This document shows, piece by piece, positions 11,522-21,974 of a stretch of DNA of 64,000 nt; positions within the stretch are counted from its first letter, which is position 1, and every line of letters begins with the position of its first letter. The translations under genes were made by a program, and so were the position numbers. This DNA comes from Glomus cerebriforme (Eukaryota > Glomeromycota > Glomeromycetes > Glomerales > Glomeraceae): contig QKYT01000429.1 of NCBI GenBank assembly GCA_003550305.1, forward strand, positions 7,418 through 71,417. Reading direction: 5' to 3'. The notes beneath the pieces were generated by a model. The model worked only from the letters and a program-made list of their open reading frames with translations, ran no database searches and was not told the DNA's origin.

Positions 11522-12019
11522 CCTCCCAAAAAAGGCAATTTTATTGCAGATCATTTGGTTTTGGTCAGAATTATGATAAATTACAAAATCCTATTTTTAA
11601 AATATATTTAATAAATAACTGCATTATCAATTATCGTTGTGATAAAAATATTTCCAAAGTATTAAAATTTTTTCATAAAATTTCTAAAAATAAATAAAAA
11701 ATATTTCTACATGATGCAAATAAAACTTTTAAAAAATTTAAAGAAAAAAAAAAAAAGAAAAAAAAGTGTGTAATTTATTTTTGATATATAAGTGATAAAC
11801 AAATAAATCAGTAGTTATGTTAATATTATATAAAAAAAGCAGAATAAAAGCATATATTTCTTAAGATTATTCTTATTAGTAATACTAAAATAATTATGAA
11901 TTCTTACAGAAAGTATGTGATTTTTATATTTATACATTATTTTAAAAATCTATTTTATTATTTAAAATCAAATAAAAATATAAAAATACAAATGTATATA
12001 TAATTATTTACATAAAAAT
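11522..12019. other. AT-rich stretch downstream of the first F-box gene
   Basis: No gene is seen. It is the 3' flank of the minus-strand F-box gene, with A-rich tracts near 11,740-11,766. Confidence 0.45.
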
Positions 12020-13678
12020 TTAAATACGATTATATTTATATGCTAACCAATCCTTTAAAATACCTTCTTCAGCATATTTTCTACAAACATCATTAATAGT
12101 TTCTATAGGAGTTTTATTATTAACTATTTGAAATTTTAATGAATTAGAATTTTTTTCTTTCCAAATTTCAAAAAATTTCACCAAATCTTTTCTAGTAAAA
12201 TTCCAATCACCACGAATAATTATTTCAGATAAATTATTTGAAGAATGTGTGGCTAAAGTATTTAAAAATTTAAATTCATTTGTTTGTACACCAATTCCAA
12301 CACTTTTTGTTAAAAATTCTAACCAAGAATTTTCATTAACTTTTTTTCTTTCATTTGATTGATTGGAAACACCCAAACTACACCTACCATTTTCACTTAA
12401 ATTACTTTCACCACCACTTCCACTTCCACTACTATCATTACTTTTTATTTCAATATCATCTAAATTATTAAATTCATCATCAACCAATTCCCAATCTAAA
12501 TCTATTGCCTTATTAAGAGTTAAATGTTTTAAATTTTTACAATTAATTAATAAATTTTCTAAATTATTAATTAATTTATCATTAATCCAAAGAGTAAGAT
12601 ATTCAATTTTATTACAATAATTTGTAATAATTTCAATAAATTCTTTTAAATCATCAAAACATTGATCATTTGAAACTTCAATATTAATCTTTTTTAAATT
12701 ACCATTTATACTAGATGAAATTAATTTTGAATATAAATCAATTGTTTGATCAATTAAACTACTATTATTTAAAATTTCAAGTATTTCAAGATTTGGTAAT
12801 TTAATAGTATCTAAAATTTTCAAATTATTAATTAATTTAATTTTTAAAATTTTTAAATTTGGAAATTCTGCATCTTGAAATAAAGGAGAAGGTAATGAAT
12901 TAAAATTTTTTAATGTAATTGATTTAAGAGAATTAATATGAGATCTTAATGATTTTGCTAATGATAAATTTTCTATATTCATAAATGATTCAATCTTAAT
13001 CTCTTCAAGATTAATTTGTGATTCTATTAATGTATTTAATCCCATTTCATCATCTTTTAAATTTCTATTTTGTATAATAATCAATTTTGAAATATTTTGA
13101 CATATTTTAGATAAATCAAAGAATAATGAAGATTCTATATCTGTTGAACATTTTAATTTTTTAATATATTTTAAACAATTATTTTTATCTAAATAATCCA
13201 CGATTTTAATATTTGGTAACGTAATGGATTTTAATGAAATACATTGATTTAAAAACATTTTCCAAATTTCTTCAAATAATAAATTTTTGTGCATTGAACT
13301 AAAAGTATCTTCTTCAAAATTGATTGTAATATAATTATTAACAAATTTTGTAATTATATCTTGAGAAATATATTTGATGTAAGAAATATAATCGAACTTT
13401 GGTTTTTGTGATAAAATCGTAGAAGAAATGATTCCATTAATATGTAAAACTTGTTTAGAATAATCTGAAAGGCATAATATGAGAGCGTCGGTTATAAATT
13501 CCCAAAATTCTGGAGAAATACCAAGTTTCCAAGGTTTTCTCCATAATATAGGAATAGTAATTTCACACCATTGTTTATTAATTAATAAACATGAAAATAA
13601 GGTTTTATGATCTTTATATAAATATTTTAAAATATTTAAAATACAATCGTTAGGTATTTGTTGAGATTTCTTGGACAT
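12020..13678 (-). CDS. F-box/LRR-like protein, paralogue 1 (552 aa)
   Basis: This is probably the substrate-recognition subunit of an SCF (Skp1-Cullin-F-box) ubiquitin ligase, acting in cytosol or nucleus; that is inferred from the fold. An N-terminal F-box spans about residues 8-50: IPNDCILNILKYL, then SCLLINKQWCE and IPILWRKPW. The remainder is leucine-rich in an irregular LRR-like pattern. A Ser/Gly-rich low-complexity insertion at about residues 425-450 sits just before a C-terminal motif, GDWNFTRKDLVKFFEIW, that all four local paralogues share. The gene is a single uninterrupted frame. The ATG at 13678 is preceded on the coding strand by a poly(A) tract containing one undetermined base at 13687. 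The target protein cannot be guessed. Confidence 0.9.
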   Translation of the reverse strand: MSKKSQQIPNDCILNILKYLYKDHKTLFSCLLINKQWCEITIPILWRKPWKLGISPEFWEFITDALILCLSDYSKQVLHINGIISSTILSQKPKFDYISYIKYISQDIITKFVNNYITINFEEDTFSSMHKNLLFEEIWKMFLNQCISLKSITLPNIKIVDYLDKNNCLKYIKKLKCSTDIESSLFFDLSKICQNISKLIIIQNRNLKDDEMGLNTLIESQINLEEIKIESFMNIENLSLAKSLRSHINSLKSITLKNFNSLPSPLFQDAEFPNLKILKIKLINNLKILDTIKLPNLEILEILNNSSLIDQTIDLYSKLISSSINGNLKKINIEVSNDQCFDDLKEFIEIITNYCNKIEYLTLWINDKLINNLENLLINCKNLKHLTLNKAIDLDWELVDDEFNNLDDIEIKSNDSSGSGSGGESNLSENGRCSLGVSNQSNERKKVNENSWLEFLTKSVGIGVQTNEFKFLNTLATHSSNNLSEIIIRGDWNFTRKDLVKFFEIWKEKNSNSLKFQIVNNKTPIETINDVCRKYAEEGILKDWLAYKYNRI

Positions 13679-14297
13679 TTTTTTTTTNTTTTTTTTTGAT
13701 ATCGAAAAAAAAGGGGGAAAAAAATAATAGTTTAAAAGCGAAAAAAAAAATGGCTATTCTTTCTATATATATATAATAACTTTTTATTTATTTAAATATC
13801 TTGATAAGGTAAGCATTAAACTGATATATAAAACAAAGGGATTTTTTTTTTTAAAAAAAAAAAAATCGGAATTGGCTTAAACAAATTCGGAGTTACACGA
13901 AAGAAGGCTTATCTTGAATAAACATTAAACATTTGTTTCATGTTGTAACGTAAAACTCCGTTTGTATAACGTCGTACATTACAAAATAAAGGTAATGGTC
14001 AGTGAAATGTCCGTGACATATTACAAAAATACGACATGGATCAACAAATTTATTGTTAATATAAAAAAAAAAAAAAATAAAGTTTTATTTAAAAATAAAA
14101 ATTGCCGTTGATCGATGATGATACACTGCAAGGTGGCTGTAAATGTGTTTACATATGTATAAATATAGTTTACGTCTAATTTTATCGAAAAAAAAAAAAA
14201 AAATTCCCTTCCTTTCTAATGTACTTTTAAATAAGATCTTTTTATTTGAAAAAAATTCTCAAGATTCTAACATTAGTTAGGTTAATAAATCATACTA
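13679..14297. promoter_or_regulatory. shared upstream region of two divergent F-box genes
   Basis: These 619 bases lie between the start codons of F-box paralogues 1 (minus) and 2 (plus). Poly(A) or poly(T) tracts occur next to both starts and inside, for example at 14063-14077 and 14189-14203. One N is at 13687. No specific operator is recognised. Confidence 0.5.
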
Positions 14298-15761
14298 ATG
14301 AAGGTTAAACAACTTACCGAAGATTGTATAAAAGGGATTTTAGAATATATTTCGGATGATAAAATTACGTTATATTCTTGTTTGAATGCGAATAGGGCTT
14401 TTTGTAAAAGCGTGGTACCGATATTATGGAGAAATCCTTGGATTAATTCATCAATCTTTTATGATGATACAATATTTTGGAAATTGATTGGAAAGACAAT
14501 TCTCAAATGTCTTCCAAAAGAGTCCAAAGAAACTTTTTACAAGAAAGGTTTAAGATTAAATTCATCAATTATTGAACCACCATTATTCAATTATATTTCA
14601 TATTGTCAATCACTTTCGGATAAGGTTATACAAAAATTGGTTGATAATATATTTGATGGATATAATTGTGATCTTATAACATTAAATGATTATAAGGGGA
14701 TGATTCAAGAAGAATTTTGGAATTTATTTTTAAAACAAAGTTATAATATTAAATTTCTTAAACTTCCTATCTTTAAAATTTTTGAATATCCTGGTGCAAA
14801 AAGATGTTTATCATCCCTTTCTACATTAGAATGTGATACATTTTTACCTTCAGAATATTTTTTTGAAATTCCAAAATATTGTCATTCAATACGACGTATT
14901 GAAATTTCAATGAATTTTAATAATTATAATGAAGGAATTGAATCACTTATTCTTACACAAAATAATTTTCAAGAATTAAAATTTATTTCACATGAAGATA
15001 AAAAATTTAAATTTAAGAATAGTAAAACTTTAGAATTTCTTTCACGTTCATTAAAATCAATTGAATTCGAGAATAGAGTTTGTCTTTCTTCTCAAATTCT
15101 TTCCTCTTTTACTAATTTAACTGAATTACATATAAATCTTAAAAATTTTGATTATTGTGGTTTATATTGTTTAAAAGATATTATTATACCTCAATTAGAA
15201 GTTTTAAATTTAACTAATGCTGTTGGTGTTAATTTTGATATTTATTCAAATTTAATTTCAAATACTCAAGGTTTTCTTAGATTTATTAAGATTGAAACAA
15301 AAACTCATCCTCCAACTTCTAATATAGAAATTTATTTACAAACTTTAACTACTTATTGTCCTAGAATTGAGGTTGTACCAATTTGGTTGGCGAGACGTCA
15401 ATCTTTAGATAATTTTGAAAATTTTTTATTTTCTTCTAATGAATTAAAAATAATTCAAATTGAATTAAAAGAACCTAATGATAATGTATATAATAATAGA
15501 GAACCCGTATTAGCAAAACCAGTTTTAGAATTATTAGCTACCAGATCTAATCCTGAATTAAAGAAAATTTATTTAAAAGGAAAATGGAGTTTTTCTCATA
15601 CTGATCTTCAAAAATTTTTTGAAATGTGGAAGGGAAGAAGATTTTTAACTTTTCATTTTGATAATGAATTTTATTCTTATTATATTGTTAAAGTTTGTGA
15701 AGAATATTATAAACAAGGTGTAATTAACGGTGGTACTATTAACTACACATCAAAGGTTTAA
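14298..15761 (+). CDS. F-box/LRR-like protein, paralogue 2 (487 aa)
   Basis: Intronless F-box protein with the same architecture as its neighbours. The F-box (about residues 6-50) reads LTEDCIKGILEYI, LYSCLNANRAFCK and VPILWRNPW. A leucine-rich middle section follows, then the family C-terminal motif GKWSFSHTDLQKFFEMWKGR and the tail GTINYTS. The last two features make the gene at 20,089 its closest relative here, because that protein ends with the same GTINYTS motif and also has LAKPVL before the C-terminal block. Likely role: selecting targets for SCF-type ubiquitination (inferred). The start at 14298 is the first ATG of the frame and places the F-box at the usual N-terminal distance. Confidence 0.9.
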   Translation: MKVKQLTEDCIKGILEYISDDKITLYSCLNANRAFCKSVVPILWRNPWINSSIFYDDTIFWKLIGKTILKCLPKESKETFYKKGLRLNSSIIEPPLFNYISYCQSLSDKVIQKLVDNIFDGYNCDLITLNDYKGMIQEEFWNLFLKQSYNIKFLKLPIFKIFEYPGAKRCLSSLSTLECDTFLPSEYFFEIPKYCHSIRRIEISMNFNNYNEGIESLILTQNNFQELKFISHEDKKFKFKNSKTLEFLSRSLKSIEFENRVCLSSQILSSFTNLTELHINLKNFDYCGLYCLKDIIIPQLEVLNLTNAVGVNFDIYSNLISNTQGFLRFIKIETKTHPPTSNIEIYLQTLTTYCPRIEVVPIWLARRQSLDNFENFLFSSNELKIIQIELKEPNDNVYNNREPVLAKPVLELLATRSNPELKKIYLKGKWSFSHTDLQKFFEMWKGRRFLTFHFDNEFYSYYIVKVCEEYYKQGVINGGTINYTSKV

Positions 15762-16346
15762 AGAAGGAGAAAAAGAAAGGGAAAGGAAAAAGTGGGATTA
15801 AAAGAGAAATTGGTCATTTTTATTAAAAAAAAATCATATATATATTTTTTATATTGTAAAATGTAGAGTAAAATTATATATATATATATATATATTTCTT
15901 TTTCTTTTAAAATAAAATATGTTTTTTTATATATATTCCTTCAATAATTGCACTATCTACGCGATTTAAATTACGAAATTCGTGTCCCGAATCCCGATTT
16001 GCGAAATTCTTGACATTTCTGGAACACCACATGACTTTGTAGTTTTGGCCAAAATTAATTGGCCCGAATTAGGATTTATTGACGAAATTTCCAAAATTTA
16101 AATTTTTAAAGATTGTGGAAATAAATAATTTTAAATATAAAAATAATAATACATTAAATGTATGAACATTTTATATATTTTTAATTACAAATAACAACAT
16201 ACTTCAGTTAATTCGTATTCATTTGTTTTATTTTATATTCTTAACGTCAATTAAAGCAAAATCTATGAAAGATCTAATGTTTATAAATTATCTCTCATAA
16301 GTTTTTCAAATATATAATATTCGACTTTAGTATAACAAGTATAACA
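15762..16346. other. intergenic stretch with repeat-like words
   Basis: The segment contains a TA dinucleotide run at 15872-15893. At about 16,040-16,075 it has a degenerate segment with TTTTGGCCAAAATTAATTGG, like the GGCC-centred words seen in the MITEs elsewhere in the window. No gene is seen. Confidence 0.4.
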
Positions 16347-16672
16347 TTACTTCATTACAACGTCGAATAAACTCTTCGCTTCTTCCATTTTCCATACTTC
16401 ACTTATGTCAATGGGAGCATCTTTAGATATACTTTTCACATAACCCTTGATTATGTTATCTTTGTGCCAAATGCCATTCTTAGTAATCTGAACAACACAT
16501 TCATTTGTGTAAGGCTTCAAACTTACTGCTACTACTTCCCTGTCTCTTGCTAATATTGTTGCTAAGTTGCCAGGAAAATTTTCATAATCCTTCAGATCAT
16601 CGCTTCCTACTCTTGCTTCATCAGCAACAAACTTGATACTTCTGGCAACACATACTTTACTGTAAAATTCCT
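16347..16672 (-). pseudogene. orphan coding fragment without a start codon (about 108 codons)
   Basis: The minus strand is open from about 16672 down to a TAA at 16347-16349. The base composition is less AT-rich than the surroundings and the peptide looks like a real protein: FVADEARVGSDDL, NLATILARDREVVAVSLKPY, then HKDNIIKGYVKSI and APIDISEVWKMEEAKSLFDV. There is no in-frame ATG at the beginning, and a TAG lies immediately upstream. A splice-acceptor-like TTTACAG lies at its 5' edge, so it could be a last exon whose upstream exons I cannot find, or the broken end of a copied gene. I do not recognise the family. Confidence 0.5.
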
Positions 16673-16984
16673 ATTGTTATAAGCTTTTTATATGGAAAGC
16701 ATTTTTGTAAATTGTATTGAAGACGAACAAAATTTGATCAGGATAGGAAAATTTTGATCACGTATAACATTACTTACAAATGTTTGCATTACCAAGTATA
16801 ATTCCGGTCAGAACTAGGTGAGACTGGTGAGTTAAATAAGTTAAATAAGATTTCAAAATTTCGGGATTTCTTTTATTATATTAAATTTTATTTATATAAT
16901 AAAGTATGAATGATGATATTTCTAAGTATATAAAAGTCCTTGAAAAAATTTTTTTTTAAAATCTCTCATAAAAAGAACTATTTC
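16673..16984. other. intergenic stretch
   Basis: AT-rich 3' flank of the third F-box gene. I find no convincing upstream exon for the coding fragment on its left. Confidence 0.4.
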
Positions 16985-18520
16985 TTAATCGATATCTAAG
17001 TTATTACTACACCAACCTTTTATAGTACCATTGGATTGAAAATCATTCAAAATATTAAAATATTCATCGCCCATATCAAAATCACACATTAATCTTAAAA
17101 ATAGAGGATTTCTACCTTTCCATAATTTCAGGAAAGTTTCTAACTCAAGAGCATTAAATCTCCAACTACCACTTAAATTTAGTTGAACTAAATTACGAGG
17201 AAATTTTTCAATAAATAAATCGAAAATAGGTGCGGCATCACAAGCTAAAGTCCAGTCCAGATCAATATTTTCTTGATTATCATCGTCGTCGTTGTCATCA
17301 TCATCACCCCACCAAGTTTCTTCAAGATTAGAAAAAGTTGATAAAGCTTCCAGACTTATATATTTAATACTTTTACAAGATGATAATAATTGTTCTAAAT
17401 CATCATAAATTTCTTCAATATACCAAAGTGTAATATCTTCAATATTTGGGCAGTAATTGATTATTGATTGAATATATGGTTGTATTTCCCCTTCTGATGG
17501 ATGTGGAGTAGTTCTAAAATGAATTTTTCTTAAAAATCCTAAAGTAGTTTGAATAAGAGAAGTATAAAGATCCAGAGGTTGGTAAGCTGAATTTAAAATT
17601 TCCAAAGATTCCAGTTTTGGTAATGTCGCACATATTAATTCCTCTAAATCCGAATCAATATCTTTAACGAAAATATTTAAAGTTTTTAATTCAGTTAAGT
17701 TACACAGAGTCGAAACTGGTATACAAATACTAAATTCAAAAATTATGCTTGTTAAAGATTTTGATTGAGTTTCTAATGCTTTGCCAATTTTTTGACATAT
17801 ATCTCCTTCAATTGAACATAATCTCACTTGTTGTAGATTATTTTGTAAAGAAATTAGTGTTTCTAATCCTTCATTATCATCTCCACATGGATTAATAATC
17901 ATTTTCTTAATATTTCTACAGACTTGTGCCAAATCCAAAAATAATTTTGATGAACTGTAAGTTGAACATTCAAATTCACTCAGTGTTGCTAAGCAATTAT
18001 TGGCTCCCAAGAAATGGAAAATGGACGTGCTTGGTAATTCAAGATATTTAACACTAGAACAATTACTCATGAATAACTTCCATAATTCATTTTCGATAAT
18101 GTTCGCATTATAATTCCATAATACAATTGTCAAATTATTCTCATTTGTAAGAGTTTTAACAACTTTAACGATATGTTCATTGGAAAGACATTGTATATTT
18201 GATATATAATTAAATAATGGTTGTTGTTTTGTTATTGATGGTTTTAAATTGATCCCATTTTTTTTAATGACTTCTTTTTGTTCTTTAGATAAACATAAAA
18301 ATATTGTCTTTGATAATGATATCCAATAATTGTCATCCGTGTAAAAATTTCCTAATCTCCATGGATTCCGCCATAATATTTCTACAGCCGTCTCACACCA
18401 TAATCTATTGACTAGTAAACATGATAATAATGATTTTCTTTCTTCTCTTTGTGATCCTGATATTCCCTGCATATGTTTAAATATCTCTCGAAGACAATCT
18501 GACGGCAAAAATGGTATCAT
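16985..18520 (-). CDS. F-box/LRR-like protein, paralogue 3 (511 aa)
   Basis: Intronless F-box protein. The F-box, about residues 4-55, reads LPSDCLREIFKHM, SCLLVNRLWCETA and VEILWRNPW, with an extra loop of about 10 residues (ISGSQREERK) between helices that the other copies lack. The middle is LRR-like. An acidic run (GDDDDNDDDDNQENID, about residues 403-418) occupies the same place as the Ser/Gly insertion of paralogue 1. The shared C-terminal motif follows as GSWRFNALELETFLKLWKGR. Probable SCF substrate adaptor by family; the substrate is unknown. The start at 18520 is the ATG that begins right at the F-box. An open minus-strand frame just upstream (18,753-18,517) overlaps it and looks like AT-rich leader, not coding sequence. 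Confidence 0.9.
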   Translation of the reverse strand: MIPFLPSDCLREIFKHMQGISGSQREERKSLLSCLLVNRLWCETAVEILWRNPWRLGNFYTDDNYWISLSKTIFLCLSKEQKEVIKKNGINLKPSITKQQPLFNYISNIQCLSNEHIVKVVKTLTNENNLTIVLWNYNANIIENELWKLFMSNCSSVKYLELPSTSIFHFLGANNCLATLSEFECSTYSSSKLFLDLAQVCRNIKKMIINPCGDDNEGLETLISLQNNLQQVRLCSIEGDICQKIGKALETQSKSLTSIIFEFSICIPVSTLCNLTELKTLNIFVKDIDSDLEELICATLPKLESLEILNSAYQPLDLYTSLIQTTLGFLRKIHFRTTPHPSEGEIQPYIQSIINYCPNIEDITLWYIEEIYDDLEQLLSSCKSIKYISLEALSTFSNLEETWWGDDDDNDDDDNQENIDLDWTLACDAAPIFDLFIEKFPRNLVQLNLSGSWRFNALELETFLKLWKGRNPLFLRLMCDFDMGDEYFNILNDFQSNGTIKGWCSNNLDID

Positions 18521-20088
18521 TTTTTTTTATGAGTACGCTCAAAGTTGTTTATACTTTGTTGTGACTTGTGACTAAATAAAGATAGTAAGTTAGTTGGAAA
18601 GGTATTGTCAGAATTTTTCCTTTGACTTTTAATAAAAAAAAAACAATTATTAATGATTAACATATGATTATAAAAAACTCTTACACAAACCACTAAAAAA
18701 TTTTTTTTTACTTTGAACAAATGAAAGGAAAAAAATTTTTTTTTTTTTCGCAAAAAGCCACGAAATGATATTTATAGTCTACGATTAAGGACAATATCGG
18801 AGAAATTTTTATTGGTTCAATTTTTAAATAATGGAAATTATTGGTAATTTGGTATAAACCGGTACAGTATCTGCAATCAATAAATAAAGTTGCTGTTTAT
18901 CTGTTATTGTCTTTTTTTTTAAATAAAAATCATGATTAATTTCCCGTTATACCATTTTGTATTACTAATTAAAGATATTTATATTATTAATATGAAAGTC
19001 TGGCTTATTTGTTTACATGATTACATTGTGTAATCTCACATTTCCGATTTTTTTTTTCACTTCCCTACAAAAAGTGAGATTGTACGGAATAATCTTTCAG
19101 AAAGGTACTGTTAAAAGTAGTACCATAATTGTATTACATCCTATGGCCTATGCCTATTAGATTTGTCCATATTATTATTGGTAAATAAATTTATTTTCGC
19201 GTTTTCCACTAAAAAAATTTGTATAATTTATTTGAAAAGTTGATTTGTTGCGCCACGAGGAACACAAGTAATACACACTGCCGCAAATTCGGATATACTC
19301 CGAGTCTCCGACTCAGGGATCATATTTTGTAGGGATGATTTCTAATTATAAACTCGCCAAATAAAGAAATTTTAGGAGGTTATTTAGTGTAAAATAAATC
19401 GACTTTTTTTTATGTATATGTAATATGAAATTTAGAAGAAACCATTCAATCAAATTCAGAAATTATCATTTCGTATGCTGCACTAGAAGTATTAAACGGA
19501 AACCATATACTGTACACACGATAAAGTGAAAGCGTTACACATTATCACGCTATTTCAGCAATTTCTAGAAATCACAAACGTGCCCCTTTCTCAAGAGTAT
19601 TTTTTTCCACTCTTAAAACAAAAACTCCATAAAAATACAAGTAGAAAAATTTGATACGCGAATATACATCAAAAGTTAAGGATTGAATTACTATGGTAAT
19701 TTTAATCTTGACATTGACAAACATAATCAAAGATCAATTCAAAGAAATATTTAGCTAAAGATGGACTTAGAGACGGATTAACAAAGGGATCAAAAATAAA
19801 GATTAAATGTTCTTAATAATAAGAATTGGGCAATCAACCAGATTCGCAGTATATATATACTGTAAATTCTACACAGAATAAGATACTAGAATTTATCACG
19901 TGATTTAGATTTCACAGATGTTACATATTAATTACTGCGTAAAAATTAATGTGGTAATGCTCATGCGGTGGTATTTTTAAACGCTTATTTGTTTACAGAT
20001 ATAATCATTTGGCACTGATCAGCCCATAATTTCAAACATCTTTCCTCCTCGTTTTTTCATTCAAAAAAAAAAAAAAAAAAAAAAAATA
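18521..20088. promoter_or_regulatory. long shared upstream region of divergent F-box genes 3 and 4
   Basis: No gene is seen in these 1,568 bases. A small inverted repeat (TGTAATCTCAC at about 19,028 and GTGAGATTGTAC at about 19,074) and one TCACGTGA palindrome (19896-19903) are present. A run of 22 A lies directly before the start codon of the gene on the right. No transcription-factor site can be assigned with confidence. Confidence 0.45.
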
Positions 20089-21606
20089 ATGACACTTCCA
20101 GAAGATTGTATTAGAGAAATCTTTGAATATCTTTCAGAAGATAAAGAATCATTATATTCATGTTTATTTACAAATAGATTATTTTGTAGATGTGTTATAC
20201 CAATATTATGGAGAACCCCATGGCCAAGAATTAATATATCAAGAGATAATAATTGTTGGAAAATTCTTGGAAAAACAATAATTAAATGTTTTCCTAAAGA
20301 AATACAATCATTTCTTTTAAAACAATATATACAATATAGGATTTATTATTTAAATCCTTCATTACGACAACCACCTTTATTCAATTATGTTTCATACATT
20401 CAAGAAATTTCTCCACCTGTAATTAAAAATTTAACAGGAAATATAATTGATTATTATTGTAATTATTATTATGATGATTGGCGGATTGAAAAGATTGAAC
20501 AGATGCTTAATAAAGAATTTTGGACATTATTCATGAAATATTGTTTTAAGATTAAGTATCTTGATGTACCAAATTTTAATCTTTTTGAATATCATGATTC
20601 AAAAAATTCTTTATCATCCCTTTCCACTCTAAGAATAAATACACATTATCATAAAGAAATAATTATTGAATTATCAAAAAATGTTCATACGTTAAAACGT
20701 ATTGAAATACATTTGAATGATATTGAAGTTTCAGATTATGGTATTGAACAACTTATTTTATCACAAAAAAATTTAAAAGAAATATCTTTTATTCCCTCTA
20801 CATATCAAAAAATTTTTTTTAATAATCAAGAAACTATTGAATATCTTTCTTCTTCCTTAAAAATTCTTGAATTTTATAATTATATTTGTTTATTTCCTTA
20901 TACAATAACTTCTTTTATCAATTTAATTGAATTAAAAATAGATTATAGTGATCGTACTTTATTTGAAAGAGGTGTTAAAAAATTGAAAGATGTTTTTTTA
21001 CCAAAACTTGAAATTCTTTCTTTAATAAATGTTAAAGGAAAATATTTAACGATTTTTACTCAATTAATAGAAAAAACAAAAGGTTCTCTTAAAATTCTTA
21101 ATATTCACTTTCGTAAAAAATATCCTTTATCTTTATCACCTTCATCATTATCATCAATTGAATATTATCTTCGTACAATTCAAACGACATGTCCAAATAT
21201 TGAAGTCTTACCGGTTTGGTTAATTTCAGAAATTTCTTTAATTGATTTTGAAAATTTATTAAAATCTTGTTCAAAAATTAGAAAAATTATTATTCATGTT
21301 ATAACAACAAATTCAAATTTTCAAATTGATACAGTATTAGCGAAACCAGTTTTATATCTATTAGCAATAAAATCATCATCTACCCTTTTAAATAATATTC
21401 ATTTAATTGGTAGATGGAGTTTTTCTAATTTAGATCTTGAAGAATTTTTTGAATTATGGATAGAAATGAAAAGAAAACGTTTAACATTTAATTTTAATAA
21501 TAATATTTGTTCTAATTATATTATTAGAGTATGCGAATTTTATCATAAAATAGGTGTTATTAAAAGTGGTACAATCAATTACACTAGTCCATATAAATAT
21601 TATTAG
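20089..21606 (+). CDS. F-box/LRR-like protein, paralogue 4 (505 aa)
   Basis: Intronless F-box protein, closest here to the copy at 14,298. The F-box covers about residues 2-46: LPEDCIREIFEYL, LYSCLFTNRLFCR, then IPILWRTPW. The LRR-like body carries Tyr-rich insertions (for example around residues 124-136), absent from paralogue 2. The C-terminal motif GRWSFSNLDLEEFFELW and the tail GTINYTS close the protein. The ATG follows a 22-A tract and a TA. Presumed role: target selection for SCF ubiquitin ligase. The differences from paralogue 2 lie mostly in the LRR body, the expected target-binding part, which suggests different substrates (inference). Confidence 0.9.
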   Translation: MTLPEDCIREIFEYLSEDKESLYSCLFTNRLFCRCVIPILWRTPWPRINISRDNNCWKILGKTIIKCFPKEIQSFLLKQYIQYRIYYLNPSLRQPPLFNYVSYIQEISPPVIKNLTGNIIDYYCNYYYDDWRIEKIEQMLNKEFWTLFMKYCFKIKYLDVPNFNLFEYHDSKNSLSSLSTLRINTHYHKEIIIELSKNVHTLKRIEIHLNDIEVSDYGIEQLILSQKNLKEISFIPSTYQKIFFNNQETIEYLSSSLKILEFYNYICLFPYTITSFINLIELKIDYSDRTLFERGVKKLKDVFLPKLEILSLINVKGKYLTIFTQLIEKTKGSLKILNIHFRKKYPLSLSPSSLSSIEYYLRTIQTTCPNIEVLPVWLISEISLIDFENLLKSCSKIRKIIIHVITTNSNFQIDTVLAKPVLYLLAIKSSSTLLNNIHLIGRWSFSNLDLEEFFELWIEMKRKRLTFNFNNNICSNYIIRVCEFYHKIGVIKSGTINYTSPYKYY

Positions 21607-21974
21607 CAGTTAGTCGTATTTTTTGATAATTAATAAATTTATATATATAAAAGATATATATAAGATAATGTATTTGTTTTTTCGAATTCCAAAATTAAAA
21701 TATTCAACAAAGTGATTTAATATTAAACAATATTCTAAAATTCTTTTATAAATTAAAAGTGCTGTGCGATATTACAAGAACTTGTTGATGTCACTTTTCA
21801 GGATGATTTGATTTCCTAATCTACGAGTCTTTCCGGACGGAAATACTCATAATTATGAGTCACGTTCATGTTTGATTGTTGTATAAAAAACAAATATTGA
21901 TCTGTTACGTTTTAATATAAATATAAAAAAAAATACTGATCAAACAACTTACTTCTCTTATTTTATATCATAAT
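21607..21974. other. intergenic stretch
   Basis: No gene is seen. It separates F-box paralogue 4 from the small spliced gene on the same strand. Confidence 0.4.

Noticed and set aside
18517..18753. 78-codon frame overlapping the start of F-box copy 3
   Set aside because: Phe/Lys-rich translation of an A/T leader; overlaps the gene start out of frame.
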